64,000 nt of DNA, taken from positions 1 to 64,000 of the forward strand of contig NZ_NIWW01000010.1 in the NCBI RefSeq assembly GCF_002201535.1, written 5' to 3'. The stretch comes from Lacimicrobium sp. SS2-24. GTDB lineage: Bacteria; Pseudomonadota; Gammaproteobacteria; Enterobacterales; Alteromonadaceae. The translations under genes and the position numbers were made by a program. Under the pieces are notes generated by a model, which was not told the DNA's origin, ran no database searches, and saw nothing but the letters and a program-made list of their open reading frames with translations. Of the stretch, positions 1 to 8,816 are shown one piece after another (position 1 is the stretch's first letter; each line of letters opens with the position of its first letter).

Positions 1-30
1 CTAAACGCTCATTTTTGCAGCAACCATGAC

Positions 31-840
31 TTATTTCTCCTGTTTACCATCCGGTTTGTCTTCGCCCGGGGCATCCGAATCAAAGTCGGCATCGTGATTA
101 TCATCGGTGTCACCTACCACGTGTTCCAGCTTCACCTTGTCCACACTGCGGAAGGTATTGACCGGTCCTGCGATGGTGTACAGCAGAAACGCAATAAACA
201 GTACTAAAGAAGGCGCGGTGGCAACCACCACGAAAACCAGCATCACCACCAACAGTGCCACAAAGGGTACCTTGCCGTGCCAGTTCACTTCTTTGAACGA
301 GTTGTACTTGAAGTTGCTGATCATCAGTAACCCTGCTGCTGCAGTTAACAGTGCCACCAACAGCCCATAATCCTCACCGGATATGTCGTAATCCACTCCA
401 ACCCATACCAGACCTGCCACTAAAGCCGCAGCCGCCGGACTTGCCAAACCCTGGAAGTAACGTTTATCAGCGGTACCAATCTGGGTATTGAATCGGGCCA
501 GTCTCAATGCGGCGCCGGCTACATAGATAAAGGCAGCCAACCATCCCAGCTTGCCCAGTTCAGTCAAGCCCCAGGTATAAGAAACCAGTGCTGGCGCAAT
601 ACCAAACGACACCATGTCTGCCATGGAATCATATTCGGCACCAAAGTCACTTTGTGTATTAGTCATTCTCGCCACCCGGCCATCGAGGCCGTCAAATAAC
701 ATGGCCACGAAGATAGCGATGGCTGCAGCTTCAAAATGACCATTCATGGCAGAGACCACCGCATAGAAACCAGAGAACAGGCCTCCGGTTGTCAATAAAT
801 TAGGTAACAGATAGATACCTTTACGTTTGCTTTCTGGCAT
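31..840 (-). CDS. pssA: CDP-diacylglycerol--serine O-phosphatidyltransferase
   Basis: Transfers the phosphatidyl group of CDP-diacylglycerol to L-serine to make phosphatidylserine, the precursor of phosphatidylethanolamine, in the inner membrane. The 269-residue protein carries the complete CDP-alcohol phosphatidyltransferase signature DG-x2-AR-x8-G-x3-D-x3-D at about residues 53-75 (DGRVAR...G...D...D), followed by several hydrophobic segments. It belongs to the multi-spanning family and is not the phospholipase-D-like PssA of E. coli. I chose the ATG at 840 because a GGAGG lies five bases upstream; an in-frame ATG at 861 would add seven residues but has no comparable ribosome-binding site. 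The acidic C-terminal tail (about 25 residues rich in D, E and K) is not part of the catalytic core. Confidence 0.93.
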   Translation of the reverse strand: MPESKRKGIYLLPNLLTTGGLFSGFYAVVSAMNGHFEAAAIAIFVAMLFDGLDGRVARMTNTQSDFGAEYDSMADMVSFGIAPALVSYTWGLTELGKLGWLAAFIYVAGAALRLARFNTQIGTADKRYFQGLASPAAAALVAGLVWVGVDYDISGEDYGLLVALLTAAAGLLMISNFKYNSFKEVNWHGKVPFVALLVVMLVFVVVATAPSLVLFIAFLLYTIAGPVNTFRSVDKVKLEHVVGDTDDNHDADFDSDAPGEDKPDGKQEK

Positions 841-1178
841 TGAATCCTCCGAGAGCGCCATATAGTTTCAAAACAAAAAGAACGAGTGTTCAACATGATA
901 CAGGCTAGGCAAAATTTACAACGTTGGGCTTAACTCAACATCCTGAGCGCCTCAAACGCACTTCGGACCTGGCTTGACGTGTTCACGTAACAGCCCCTTC
1001 GTTCTGGCTGTTTTAAAGCGCACCACCGTTGCAAAGCCTGCACGCCTTCACTGACGTTTCCATGCAGGGCCGACGTCTGCTTTTTAAACCACGCGGTGCG
1101 CTTAACCGGTCGTGCACAATATCATAAAGTGGCTTTTCTTACTGTGAAATTGTTATCCACAACAAGGAGTAAGCAGCA
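841..1178. other. Intergenic region with inverted repeats, no gene seen
   Basis: No convincing coding sequence is present between pssA and the clpB terminator. Two inverted repeats are visible. One is a 7-bp hairpin AACAGCC/GGCTGTT at 989-1012 followed by TTTT-like sequence. The other is a 9-bp pair AAGCGCACC (1016-1024) and GGTGCGCTT (1095-1103) about 70 bases apart. They could mark a terminator or a structured transcript, but nothing identifies one. Confidence 0.4.
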
Positions 1179-1202
1179 AAAAGCCGCCTGGCAGCGGCTT
1201 TT
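1179..1202 (-). terminator. Rho-independent terminator of clpB
   Basis: A 9-bp perfect stem AAAAGCCGC/GCGGCTTTT with a six-base loop lies just past the clpB stop codon. Read on the minus strand it ends in a T run. Confidence 0.85.
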
Positions 1203-1211
1203 CATATTGCC

Positions 1212-3782
1212 TTAGGTGAAAATTAAACCACTGGCATCGGCATCCACGTGTATCACCGACTCCGGAGGTAAAGAGCCAGAGAGCAGCTGCTGGGCCAATG
1301 GATTTTCAAGCTGATGCTGTATGGCTCTTTTCAACGGTCTTGCGCCATAGACAGGATCAAATCCGGCATCTGCCAATTTATCAAGGGCTGCCTGAGTCAG
1401 TTCAAGACCATAGCCTTTTTCAGCCAACCTGGCTTTAAGGGAAGCCAACTGAATATCAGCAATTTTCTTGATTTGTTCATGACCCAATGGATGGAAGACC
1501 ACGGTATCGTCAATCCGGTTTATAAACTCAGGTCTGAATTGTTGGCTAACCACATTCATCACCATCGACTTCATCTCGTCATACTGACTTTCCTGATGCT
1601 TATCCTGGATAATATCGGAGCCCAGGTTAGATGTCATGATCACCACGGTGTTCTTAAAGTCCACCGTGCGCCCCTGACCATCGGTCAGGCGTCCATCATC
1701 TAATACCTGCAACAAGATATTGAACACATCAGGGTGCGCTTTCTCAACCTCATCCAGCAAAATAACAGAGTAAGGTTTGCGCCTTACCGCTTCAGTTAAA
1801 TACCCCCCTTCGTCGTAGCCCACGTAACCAGGAGGGGCGCCCACCAGCCGGGAAACAGAGTGTTTCTCCATAAACTCTGACATATCGATACGCACCATGG
1901 CATCAGAACTGTCAAACAGAAACTCTGCCAATGCCTTACACAACTCAGTTTTACCTACCCCGGTAGGACCGAGGAACAGAAAGGAGCCGATAGGCCGATT
2001 AGGATCAGACAGCCCGGCTCTGGAGCGGCGAATCGCATTCGAAACTGAAGTCACCGCTTCTGACTGCCCCACCACCCGTGCATGCAAGGCCTCTTCCATA
2101 CGTAACAATTTATCCCGCTCGCCTTCTAACATTTTTGCCACAGGAATACCTGTCCAGCGCGATAAAACATCTGCTATCTCAGTTTCTGTCACTTTATTCT
2201 TCAGTAACGTAGTTTCTTGTCCCTGTGCCTCATCGGCCTTCTCCAGGCGTCGTTCCAGCTCAGGAATACGTCCATACTGAAGTTCAGACATTCTGCTCAG
2301 ATCGCCAGCCCGGCGTGCGATTTCTAAATCCAGTTTGGCCTGCTCAAGCTCAGACTTGATATGTTGTGTACCTTGCATGGCCGATTTTTCGGTATTCCAG
2401 ACTTCTTCGAGTTCTTTAAACTTCAACTCGAGCTGCTCCCTTTCCTGCTCAATCAGCTCCAAACGTTTATGGCTGGCATCATCGGTTTCTTTGCTCAGCG
2501 CCTGCTCCTCCAGTTTAAGCTGAATGATACGACGCTCCAGTCGATCCATTTCTTCCGGTTTAGAGTCAATCTGCAAACGAATGCTTGAAGCTGCCTCATC
2601 AATAAGGTCGATGGCCTTGTCCGGCAGCTGACGGTCACTGATATACCGATGCGACAGTGCTGCAGCAGCAACAATAGCGGGGTCGGTAATATTCACCGAG
2701 TGGTGCAATTCATAGCGCTCTTTAAGCCCTCGCAAAATAGCGATGGTATCTTCAACATTCGGCTGATCCACCAGCACTTTTTGGAAGCGACGCTCCAGCG
2801 CGGCATCTTTCTCAATATACTGCCGGTATTCATCCAGCGTGGTGGCTCCCACACAGTGCAACTCGCCACGGGATAAGGCAGGTTTGAGCATATTACCTGC
2901 ATCCATGGCACCTTCGCCTTTACCGGCTCCGACCATGGTGTGTAACTCATCAATAAAGAGGATCACCCGCCCCTCTTCCTTGGACAGTTCATTCAAAACC
3001 GCTTTCAGGCGCTCTTCAAATTCTCCACGATATTTTGCACCGGCCACCAGTGAGCCCATATCCAGACTGAGGACCTTTTTATCTTTTAAGCCTTCGGGCA
3101 CTTCGCCGTTAACAATGCGCTGCGCCAGTCCTTCAACAATGGCGGTTTTACCCACACCCGGCTCACCAATGAGTACCGGATTATTTTTGGTGCGGCGCTG
3201 CAGCACCTGAATGGTGCGACGAATCTCATCATCCCGGCCAATAACCGGATCCAGTTTTCCCTGTTCTGCACGCTCAGTCAGATCAGTGGTGAATTTCTCC
3301 AGTGCCTGTCTGACATCCTCGGCATTAGGATCGGTAACTTTTTGTCCTCCGCGCAGTTTGGTAATGGCCTTTTCAACCTTCTCTTCGGTTAAGCCAAGCT
3401 GTCGCAGGGTATCCCCCAGTTTGCCTTTGTCCTGCATGGCGGCAAGTACAAATATTTCTGAGGTAATGTAGTCATCTTTACGCTTCTGAGCGATTTTGTC
3501 GCATAGATTGAGCAACACCGCCGTGTCTTTACCCAATTGCACATCACCGCCGACTCCCTGCACCTGAGGCAGTCGCTCAATAATCTCAGAAAGCGCCGAA
3601 CGCAAGGCATTACTGTTTACCCCGGCCTGCTCCATCAATGGCTTGACAGAGCCTCCTTCCTGATTGAGTAACGCCATCATCAGATGCGCCGGCTCAATAT
3701 ATTGATGATCCCGGCCCAGTGCTAATGACTGGGCATCGGATATGGCAAGTTGAAACTTGCTGGTCATTTTATCTAAACGCAT
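1212..3782 (-). CDS. clpB: ATP-dependent disaggregase ClpB (Hsp104 family)
   Basis: Hexameric AAA+ chaperone that, with DnaK, extracts polypeptides from heat-induced aggregates in the cytosol. The 856-residue length matches E. coli ClpB (857). Visible domains in order: N-terminal Clp repeat domain (about 1-145), first ATPase with Walker A GEPGVGKT near residue 206, coiled-coil middle domain (about 400-525, rich in E/L/K), second ATPase with Walker A GPTGVGKT near residue 605, and the C-terminal ClpB D2-small domain. The N terminus [13 protein letters not shown] matches the family start, and a GGTAGG lies just upstream. A sigma-32-like promoter precedes it and a terminator follows, so it is probably transcribed alone. 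Confidence 0.97.
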   Translation of the reverse strand: MRLDKMTSKFQLAISDAQSLALGRDHQYIEPAHLMMALLNQEGGSVKPLMEQAGVNSNALRSALSEIIERLPQVQGVGGDVQLGKDTAVLLNLCDKIAQKRKDDYITSEIFVLAAMQDKGKLGDTLRQLGLTEEKVEKAITKLRGGQKVTDPNAEDVRQALEKFTTDLTERAEQGKLDPVIGRDDEIRRTIQVLQRRTKNNPVLIGEPGVGKTAIVEGLAQRIVNGEVPEGLKDKKVLSLDMGSLVAGAKYRGEFEERLKAVLNELSKEEGRVILFIDELHTMVGAGKGEGAMDAGNMLKPALSRGELHCVGATTLDEYRQYIEKDAALERRFQKVLVDQPNVEDTIAILRGLKERYELHHSVNITDPAIVAAAALSHRYISDRQLPDKAIDLIDEAASSIRLQIDSKPEEMDRLERRIIQLKLEEQALSKETDDASHKRLELIEQEREQLELKFKELEEVWNTEKSAMQGTQHIKSELEQAKLDLEIARRAGDLSRMSELQYGRIPELERRLEKADEAQGQETTLLKNKVTETEIADVLSRWTGIPVAKMLEGERDKLLRMEEALHARVVGQSEAVTSVSNAIRRSRAGLSDPNRPIGSFLFLGPTGVGKTELCKALAEFLFDSSDAMVRIDMSEFMEKHSVSRLVGAPPGYVGYDEGGYLTEAVRRKPYSVILLDEVEKAHPDVFNILLQVLDDGRLTDGQGRTVDFKNTVVIMTSNLGSDIIQDKHQESQYDEMKSMVMNVVSQQFRPEFINRIDDTVVFHPLGHEQIKKIADIQLASLKARLAEKGYGLELTQAALDKLADAGFDPVYGARPLKRAIQHQLENPLAQQLLSGSLPPESVIHVDADASGLIFT

Positions 3783-3818
3783 TTTTGCACCTACCTGACA
3801 AACTGAATTGATTATGTT

Positions 3819-3845
3819 ATGGGTGCTTTTTGGTCAGTATTCAAG
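3819..3845 (-). promoter_or_regulatory. Sigma-32 (heat-shock) type promoter of clpB
   Basis: On the minus strand, CTTGAA (3845-3840) is followed after 15 bases by ACCCAT (3824-3819). This resembles the RpoH consensus CTTGAA-N13/14-CCCCAT with one mismatch in the -10 box and a spacer one base longer than usual. It lies about 37-64 bases upstream of the clpB ATG, where a heat-shock promoter is expected for this gene. Confidence 0.7.
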
Positions 3846-4006
3846 ATCAAAGGAGGAATAGGAGGACGATCCTTTGCTCTGGATCAAGCCTTCGTAAGAC
3901 GATGCGATTGCACAGGATTAGGACGCTAATCTGTCTGCTCTGGAGACAGCAACTGACTTTCAGATCTGCGCTACAAAACATCAGGTGATAGTGCATGTAG
4001 CAGAAT

Positions 4007-4753
4007 TTATACTTCGGCGGCGCTGTCCGTCAGCCATATGAGACTGGCCATACGTCCCGTTATGCCCTCTCTTCGATAGGAGAAGAACTTTGCCGGGTTT
4101 GAAAACGTACATTGCTCTTTGCCGAAAATGGCGGCGACACCTGCGCGCCTGAGTCTCTCGCTGGCTATCGTGTAAATATCAGCCAGATATTTCCCCTCAC
4201 CGGATGTTTTTACAAAGGCAGAAGGTGATTCTGGAAACGCCTTTTTGACTTCGGCGCCGACTTCAAATGCTTTTTGGCCTATGGCGGGCCCCAGCCACAC
4301 CAGATAATCCCCACTGCTACCGGGCAAACGCTTGAGCGTATTCTCTAACACACCGGACGCCAGCCCACGCCAACCCGCATGTGCCGCAGCGACGGCTTTA
4401 CCCTGCTTATGGCAAAACAATACCGCAAGACAATCTGCTGTCATCACCGCACAACTTACTCCGGGCACGGTGGTGATGGATGCATCCGCTTTTTGCTGCT
4501 GCTTGCTGCCGGGTTCCAGTGTCACCACGTCATTGCCATGTACCTGAGACAACCAGATGATCTGTTGTGAAGCCGGCAACATCTGACGGTTGCGCAGAAC
4601 CCTCTCAGGCTTATCTCCCACATGTAAAGCCAGATTAAAACTGCGGTAAGGTGCCTGGCTGAAGCCACACTCGCGGGTGGTGCTCACTGCCCTGACATTC
4701 GCCGGAGCAGGCCAGTCAGGAATAATCAGATGTGGCGATTCAGTCGTGATCAT
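4007..4753 (-). CDS. pgeF: Purine nucleoside phosphorylase / laccase-domain protein PgeF (YfiH)
   Basis: Member of the YfiH/DUF152 family. E. coli YfiH (PgeF) is reported to correct misincorporated L-serine in peptidoglycan precursors, while other members act on purine nucleosides; the in vivo role here is inferred. The 248-residue protein shows the family's metal-site segments: QVHG near residue 70, TADCLAVLF with a conserved cysteine near 107, and HAGWRGL near 124, followed by GPAIG. The start overlaps the end of rluD by 14 bases. The rluD-pgeF pairing is conserved in gammaproteobacteria, as is clpB nearby. Confidence 0.9.
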   Translation of the reverse strand: MITTESPHLIIPDWPAPANVRAVSTTRECGFSQAPYRSFNLALHVGDKPERVLRNRQMLPASQQIIWLSQVHGNDVVTLEPGSKQQQKADASITTVPGVSCAVMTADCLAVLFCHKQGKAVAAAHAGWRGLASGVLENTLKRLPGSSGDYLVWLGPAIGQKAFEVGAEVKKAFPESPSAFVKTSGEGKYLADIYTIASERLRRAGVAAIFGKEQCTFSNPAKFFSYRREGITGRMASLIWLTDSAAEV

Positions 4754-5708
4754 GTTCCTGACTATCTTGATGCAATATGGCCAACAGTGACTGCATATCC
4801 TGGGGAAGTGGCGCCTGCCAGCTTAACCATTCTCCGGTAACCGGATGAGCCAGCTCAAGCTGCGCGGCGTGCAGGGCCTGACGCCTGAAGTCACGTAAAA
4901 ACTGTCGAAGGGCCTCACTGGCTGCCTTAGGTGGTCGTGGTCGTCCGCCATACAACGGGTCACCCACAATAGGATGATGTAAATGGGCCATATGCACCCG
5001 GATCTGATGGGTACGGCCGGTTTCCAGTTTCAGCCTCAGGTGAGTGTGTGCCCGAAACTTTTGTTTGACCCGATAATGCGTTACTGCGGGTTTACCCATT
5101 GCCCTGACAGCCATACTGGTGCGCTTGCTCTCATGCCGACCAATGGGCTCATCGATACTGCCACCGGCTACCATCGTTCCATTGACGACAGCCTCATATT
5201 CACGGCTGATTTCTCTTGCCTGCAATTGCGCCACTAAATGGGTCTGAGCGGGCACGGTCTTTGCCACCACCATCAGACCGGTGGTGTCCTTGTCGAGCCG
5301 GTGAACAATGCCCGCACGGGGGACAGAACCGATATCAGGGACATGATTGAGCAGCGCATTGAGCAGCGTCCCGCTCTGATTTCCTGCGCCAGGATGTACG
5401 ACCAGACCGGCTGGCTTATTAATGACCAGTATATGCTCGTCTTCGAACTGGATGTCGAGGGTTATCGCTTCAGCCTCGTGTTGTTGTTGTTCCTGTATTG
5501 ACGCAGCGATGTGTACCTCTTCACCGCCCAGCAACTTTTCTCTTGGCTTATCAATCACCGTTCCGTTGACCTGCACCGCACCGGCCAGAATCCACTCTTT
5601 AATACGCGACCGAGAGTAGTCGGAAAACAATTCGGCCAGCACCTGATCCAATCTTTTACCGATCAGGTGGTCAGGCACCTCTGCCTGTAGTTGTATGGTT
5701 TGATGCAT
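4740..5708 (-). CDS. rluD: 23S rRNA pseudouridine(1911/1915/1917) synthase RluD
   Basis: Isomerises the three uridines in helix 69 of 23S rRNA, needed for normal ribosome assembly and termination. The 322-residue protein has an N-terminal S4 RNA-binding domain (GKRLDQVLAELFSDYSRSRIKEW, about residues 16-40) and the RluA-family catalytic motif HRLDKDTTGLMV, whose aspartate is the nucleophile. The ATG at 5708 aligns with the E. coli start; an in-frame ATG at 5747 would add 13 unconserved residues. It overlaps pgeF, and the two are probably co-transcribed. Confidence 0.94.
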   Translation of the reverse strand: MHQTIQLQAEVPDHLIGKRLDQVLAELFSDYSRSRIKEWILAGAVQVNGTVIDKPREKLLGGEEVHIAASIQEQQQHEAEAITLDIQFEDEHILVINKPAGLVVHPGAGNQSGTLLNALLNHVPDIGSVPRAGIVHRLDKDTTGLMVVAKTVPAQTHLVAQLQAREISREYEAVVNGTMVAGGSIDEPIGRHESKRTSMAVRAMGKPAVTHYRVKQKFRAHTHLRLKLETGRTHQIRVHMAHLHHPIVGDPLYGGRPRPPKAASEALRQFLRDFRRQALHAAQLELAHPVTGEWLSWQAPLPQDMQSLLAILHQDSQEHDHD

Positions 5709-5920
5709 CAATAAACCCAGCGTGTTGAAAGGTTGAGAGTGTAACATTATTGGGTGACCCAGTGATAATCTTACCTCCCCTGGTATTCAGTGTTTTCGTG
5801 CAACAGGGTTGACTCTCGGGTAGAATATCGCCATCTTCGGGCACTTATCAGAAAACTGGCTGTCTATGCTGGCAGGCTCAATCAATTGATAACATCGCAT
5901 AAAGTGAATATAAGAGAGAT

Positions 5921-6685
5921 ATGAATAATAGAGTTATCCCCATTGCAGTAATCATTTCAGCTGGTCTGTTGCTTTCAGCTTGCTCAAGTTCACCAGAAGA
6001 CAAGGACATTGCACTGGCGAATCAGGGCCCGAATGCCCTCTACGACAAAGCCAAAGAAAACATGCAAACTGGCAACTTTAACGCTGCCGCGCAGACCCTC
6101 AGTGCGCTTGACTCCAGATATCCATTCGGTCCCCTTTCTCATCAGGTTCAGTTAGATTTAATCTACTCCTACTACAAAATCAGAGATACCGACCAGGCAC
6201 TGGCAAACATTGATCGCTTTTTGCGACTGAATCCCAACCACTCGGATGTGGACTACGCACAATACATGCGTGGTCTGGTTAATATGGATGCCGGACGCAA
6301 CGTCTTCCAGGATTTTGTGGGTATCGACAGGGCAGACCGTGATCCCTCCAAGGCCCGGGAAGCTTTTGATGATTTCCGCCGCCTGATTGAAAAATACCCT
6401 GACAGTAAATATGCAGCCGATGCGCAAAAGCGGATGTTGTTTATTAAAGACAGACTGGCCCGTTATGAGCTTGCCATTGCAAGCTACTATATGAAACGTC
6501 AGGCCTACGTGGCGGCCGCCAATCGCGGTAAGTATGTGCTGGAAAACTACCCAGATTCTCCGCACCTGCAGCAGGCACTGGAAATCATGGTAGAGTGCTA
6601 CGAGCAACTTCAGCTGCCGGAACTCAAGGACAACGCACTAAGAACGTTGCGGCTTAATTTCCCGGACAGTCGCTATACCAGTTAA
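5921..6685 (+). CDS. bamD: Outer membrane protein assembly factor BamD (ComL/YfiO)
   Basis: Essential lipoprotein of the BAM complex that folds beta-barrel proteins into the outer membrane, contacting BamA from the periplasmic side. The 254-residue protein begins with a lipoprotein signal peptide; the lipobox LLLSAC places the lipidated cysteine at residue 21. The rest is the TPR-repeat scaffold, with typical YPFGPLSHQVQLDLIYSYYK and YPDSKYAADAQKRM segments. Divergent from rluD, as in E. coli. A strong hairpin terminator follows. Confidence 0.95.
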   Translation: MNNRVIPIAVIISAGLLLSACSSSPEDKDIALANQGPNALYDKAKENMQTGNFNAAAQTLSALDSRYPFGPLSHQVQLDLIYSYYKIRDTDQALANIDRFLRLNPNHSDVDYAQYMRGLVNMDAGRNVFQDFVGIDRADRDPSKAREAFDDFRRLIEKYPDSKYAADAQKRMLFIKDRLARYELAIASYYMKRQAYVAAANRGKYVLENYPDSPHLQQALEIMVECYEQLQLPELKDNALRTLRLNFPDSRYTS

Positions 6686-6721
6686 TGGGCTAAGAATGAG
6701 TTCAATAAAAAGAGTGAGATA

Positions 6722-6750
6722 AAAAAACGCGCCTTGATGGCGCGTTTTTT
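6722..6750. terminator. Bidirectional terminator between bamD and the ChrR-like gene
   Basis: A 12-bp perfect stem AAAAAACGCGCC/GGCGCGTTTTTT with a five-base loop has A and T runs on both sides, so it can stop bamD transcription rightward and the sigma/anti-sigma transcript leftward. Confidence 0.9.
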
Positions 6751-6759
6751 GTTTGCTTA

Positions 6760-7422
6760 TTACTTAAAAAAGAGCTGGCTAAACGGATTCAGCAGTCTTG
6801 CGATACCTGAGGTAAAGTGCAGCGGTTTATCCAGCACACTGAACACCAGGCAGCCTTCGTCAGCATCGGTATGGGGGGTGTGTACATGTTGACCATCGCG
6901 CACAATGAAATCACCAGTGTCATAATGGTGTGTTCCGTCGGAAAACTCGCCATCGAGCACCAGTGTAAGCTCTGTCCCTCTGTGCGTGTGCTCCGGCACG
7001 GAGCCGCCTTTCTCCATGTAAATGAAGTCAGCCCGCCCATCGATACCAAGGTCAACCTTAGCCTGCCATAGCTTGCCTGCCACATGAGACCAGCCGTTAA
7101 TCTTGCTGGCATAACGCTGCAAACTGCGCGGCAATGTAAACTCTTTACCATCCAGTTCCAGCTTCTGGCGCTTAACCGGCATTTCAATGGATGATGCTGC
7201 TGGCATTTGTAAAATATTGGCCAGCATATTGTCCATTGACACGTCAGCCTCTGCCCGCTCAGCCATGGCCTCTCTGGCCAGCTCTGCTTCAACGGCAGCC
7301 AGGTTTCTTTTGCACCCGGGGCACATATCAACATGGGCAGAAATCATCAACGCCACACCGGGATCACACTGACCCTGAGCGAATTCTGATAACTGTTGTG
7401 AGTTGGGGTGTCGTTTAATCAT
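6760..7422 (-). CDS. chrR: ChrR-type anti-sigma factor (zinc anti-sigma domain plus cupin domain)
   Basis: Binds and inhibits its cognate ECF sigma factor until singlet oxygen or organic hydroperoxides trigger its loss. This role is established for Rhodobacter sphaeroides ChrR and inferred here. The 220-residue protein has the N-terminal zinc anti-sigma domain with H5, H30, C34 and C37 (HxxxCxxC), and a C-terminal cupin with H145, H147, E151 and H181. By my by-eye alignment every metal ligand reported for R. sphaeroides ChrR in both domains is present at matching spacing, so both sites should be functional. Its start overlaps the end of the sigma gene by 8 bases, indicating coupled translation. 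Confidence 0.92.
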   Translation of the reverse strand: MIKRHPNSQQLSEFAQGQCDPGVALMISAHVDMCPGCKRNLAAVEAELAREAMAERAEADVSMDNMLANILQMPAASSIEMPVKRQKLELDGKEFTLPRSLQRYASKINGWSHVAGKLWQAKVDLGIDGRADFIYMEKGGSVPEHTHRGTELTLVLDGEFSDGTHHYDTGDFIVRDGQHVHTPHTDADEGCLVFSVLDKPLHFTSGIARLLNPFSQLFFK

Positions 7423-8029
7423 CTTGACCTAACATCTCTCTTAATCGTTGCAATGCCAAACGGGTTCTTGATTTCACTGTACCCAGCGGAATACCAAGCT
7501 CGTCTGCAACTTCCTGCTGCGACTTTCCTTCTACGTAAATCGCCTCAATGACGGCTTTCTGCTTTTTCGGTAGCTCAGCGAAAAGCTGCCCCACCTGTTC
7601 GAGCGTAACCTGGTGATCAAGGCTTACCTCTGAAGCAGAGGCCGTCTGTTCTGTCAGCACCGGCCACATGTCTTCCGAGCAAATATCTTCTTTCCTGTTC
7701 TGCTGTTTACGCAGCATGTCGTAACGAATGTTCCTGGCGATGGTAAATATCCAGGTGGATGGAGAGCCTTTCTCGGCGTTAAACAAGTGGGCTTTTTGCC
7801 ACACATTTGCCAGCGTCTCCTGAACCAACTCCATTGCCTGCGCTTCGTTCTTCATTTGCTTGAGCGCGTATGAACGTACGCGAGGCGCAAAATAATGAAA
7901 AATCTTGGCAAAGGACGTCTTACACCGCTCACTCGCAACAGTCTGCAGGTGCACTGACATTTCGTTTGCTAACTCCGGCCCTGCGGGCCGCTGTTGTTGC
8001 CTGGCTTCCAACTGAATCCCAACTAGCAT
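7415..8029 (-). CDS. ECF sigma factor, RpoE/ECF11-like, partner of ChrR
   Basis: Group IV sigma factor expected to direct RNA polymerase to oxidative-stress promoters when released by ChrR. The 204-residue protein has region 2 (RSYALKQMKNEAQAMELVQETLANVWQ and following) and a region 4 helix-turn-helix (SQQEVADELGIPLGTVKSRTRLALQRLR). I start it at the ATG at 8029, preceded by AAGGGTGA. An in-frame TTG at 8089 would place the N terminus inside the promoter described at 8064-8088, so it is rejected. Gene order sigma then chrR with an 8-base overlap is the classic arrangement. Alternative: another peroxide- or metal-responsive ECF group, but the ChrR partner argues strongly for ECF11. Confidence 0.92.
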   Translation of the reverse strand: MLVGIQLEARQQQRPAGPELANEMSVHLQTVASERCKTSFAKIFHYFAPRVRSYALKQMKNEAQAMELVQETLANVWQKAHLFNAEKGSPSTWIFTIARNIRYDMLRKQQNRKEDICSEDMWPVLTEQTASASEVSLDHQVTLEQVGQLFAELPKKQKAVIEAIYVEGKSQQEVADELGIPLGTVKSRTRLALQRLREMLGQDD

Positions 8030-8063
8030 AGTTCCGTCACCCTTGATCACATTTTCATATAGA

Positions 8064-8088
8064 TACGGGGGCGAGAGAAAAAAGATCA
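8064..8088 (-). promoter_or_regulatory. Putative self-regulated ECF11-type promoter of the sigma/chrR operon
   Basis: On the minus strand TGATC (8088-8084) is followed by exactly 16 bases and CGTA (8067-8064), then TCT. It lies 35 bases upstream of the sigma gene ATG at 8029. The same TGATC-N16-CGTA architecture occurs ahead of the neighbouring operon at 8762-8786. TGATC as -35 element is known for RpoE/ChrR systems. The assignment here is inference from sequence and position. Confidence 0.75.
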
Positions 8089-8667
8089 ATTAACTAATTG
8101 TGTCAGAAAACTCAGCACTTTGCGGCAATCTTTTTGTTGTAGCAGCTCTTGTTTGCGTGACGCCGTAACAGGCACCAACTCCAGCCAGCGGAACATGACC
8201 CATAGAGGATCATTGAATCGCGGAGTCTGATAAAGCTTGCGGATATCGGGAAAACGCTCAAAAATCTGTTTTAGCTTCAGCCGCATTTGCTCTATTTCAT
8301 CTTCAGGCAGATGATAATCCCAGGCATCCAGCCAATGACACTGACCCATACGAAGACCGTCTGCATCGTTGCTAATGGCGTCGATCCAAAAATAGTCGAG
8401 TCCCTCAACTGTCACACCCAGCAAACCGTGATCCAACATATCAAAGTCTATCACCTTGACATGGGTTCCCAGTGGATAGATGTGCTCATTCGTATCCTTG
8501 TCGCCCTTGGGATTAAGCATGCAGATGCCAAACTCCAGCTTGCCGGCGCATGCTTCTTTTACCATTCTTACGTAACGTGGTTCAAAGATACGCAATGACA
8601 TGCGCCCACCGCTTAGTATGTGAGCCGACAAAGGGAATAGAGCGAGTTCAACACGTTGACTGTTCAA
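8086..8667 (-). CDS. LON N-terminal (substrate-binding) domain protein
   Basis: A 193-residue stand-alone LON N-domain protein (PUA-like fold) without the AAA+ or protease parts of Lon. Recognisable segments are the start VELALFPLSAHILSGGRMSLRIFEPRYVRMV, which matches the beginning of Lon N-domains, and FGICMLNP. The function is unknown; such proteins are thought to bind unfolded substrates or peptides. It runs in the same direction as the ECF sigma gene and its stop lies inside the -35 element of the ECF promoter, so it may also read through into the sigma operon. It is divergent from the lipid operon. Confidence 0.85.
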   Translation of the reverse strand: MNSQRVELALFPLSAHILSGGRMSLRIFEPRYVRMVKEACAGKLEFGICMLNPKGDKDTNEHIYPLGTHVKVIDFDMLDHGLLGVTVEGLDYFWIDAISNDADGLRMGQCHWLDAWDYHLPEDEIEQMRLKLKQIFERFPDIRKLYQTPRFNDPLWVMFRWLELVPVTASRKQELLQQKDCRKVLSFLTQLVN

Positions 8668-8761
8668 AGGTCTCTTCTTATCGGTTAAAGATACAAAGGA
8701 TTACGCCAATGGTGTAAAAAGGATCGAAATACATGAAAGAGTGGAGAGCGGGACACCGTTA

Positions 8762-8786
8762 TGATCTGTTTTTTCAACCTGGCGTA
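8762..8786 (+). promoter_or_regulatory. Putative ECF11-type promoter of the lipid-modification operon
   Basis: TGATC (8762-8766), a 16-base spacer with a T tract, and CGTA (8783-8786). Spacing and elements are identical to the site upstream of the ECF sigma gene. A transcript starting about 7-8 bases downstream would begin near 8793 and carry the AAAGGA ribosome-binding site for the ATG at 8817. Confidence 0.72.
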
Positions 8787-8816
8787 TTGATGGAGCCCGT
8801 AAAGGATAATGACGTA

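Noticed and set aside
1153-1161. Perfect DnaA box TTATCCACA upstream of the clpB terminator
   Set aside because: Single isolated 9-mer with no neighbouring boxes, AT-rich unwinding region, or dnaA/dnaN/gyrB genes. A chance hit is expected in a window this size.
6158-6607. 149-residue minus-strand frame inside bamD
   Set aside because: Complementary shadow of the conserved TPR region of BamD; no ribosome-binding site or family.
8030-8089. TTG start giving the ECF sigma factor 20 more residues
   Set aside because: The extra codons overlap the putative -35 and -10 elements and the LON-domain gene stop, and the peptide is not conserved-looking.
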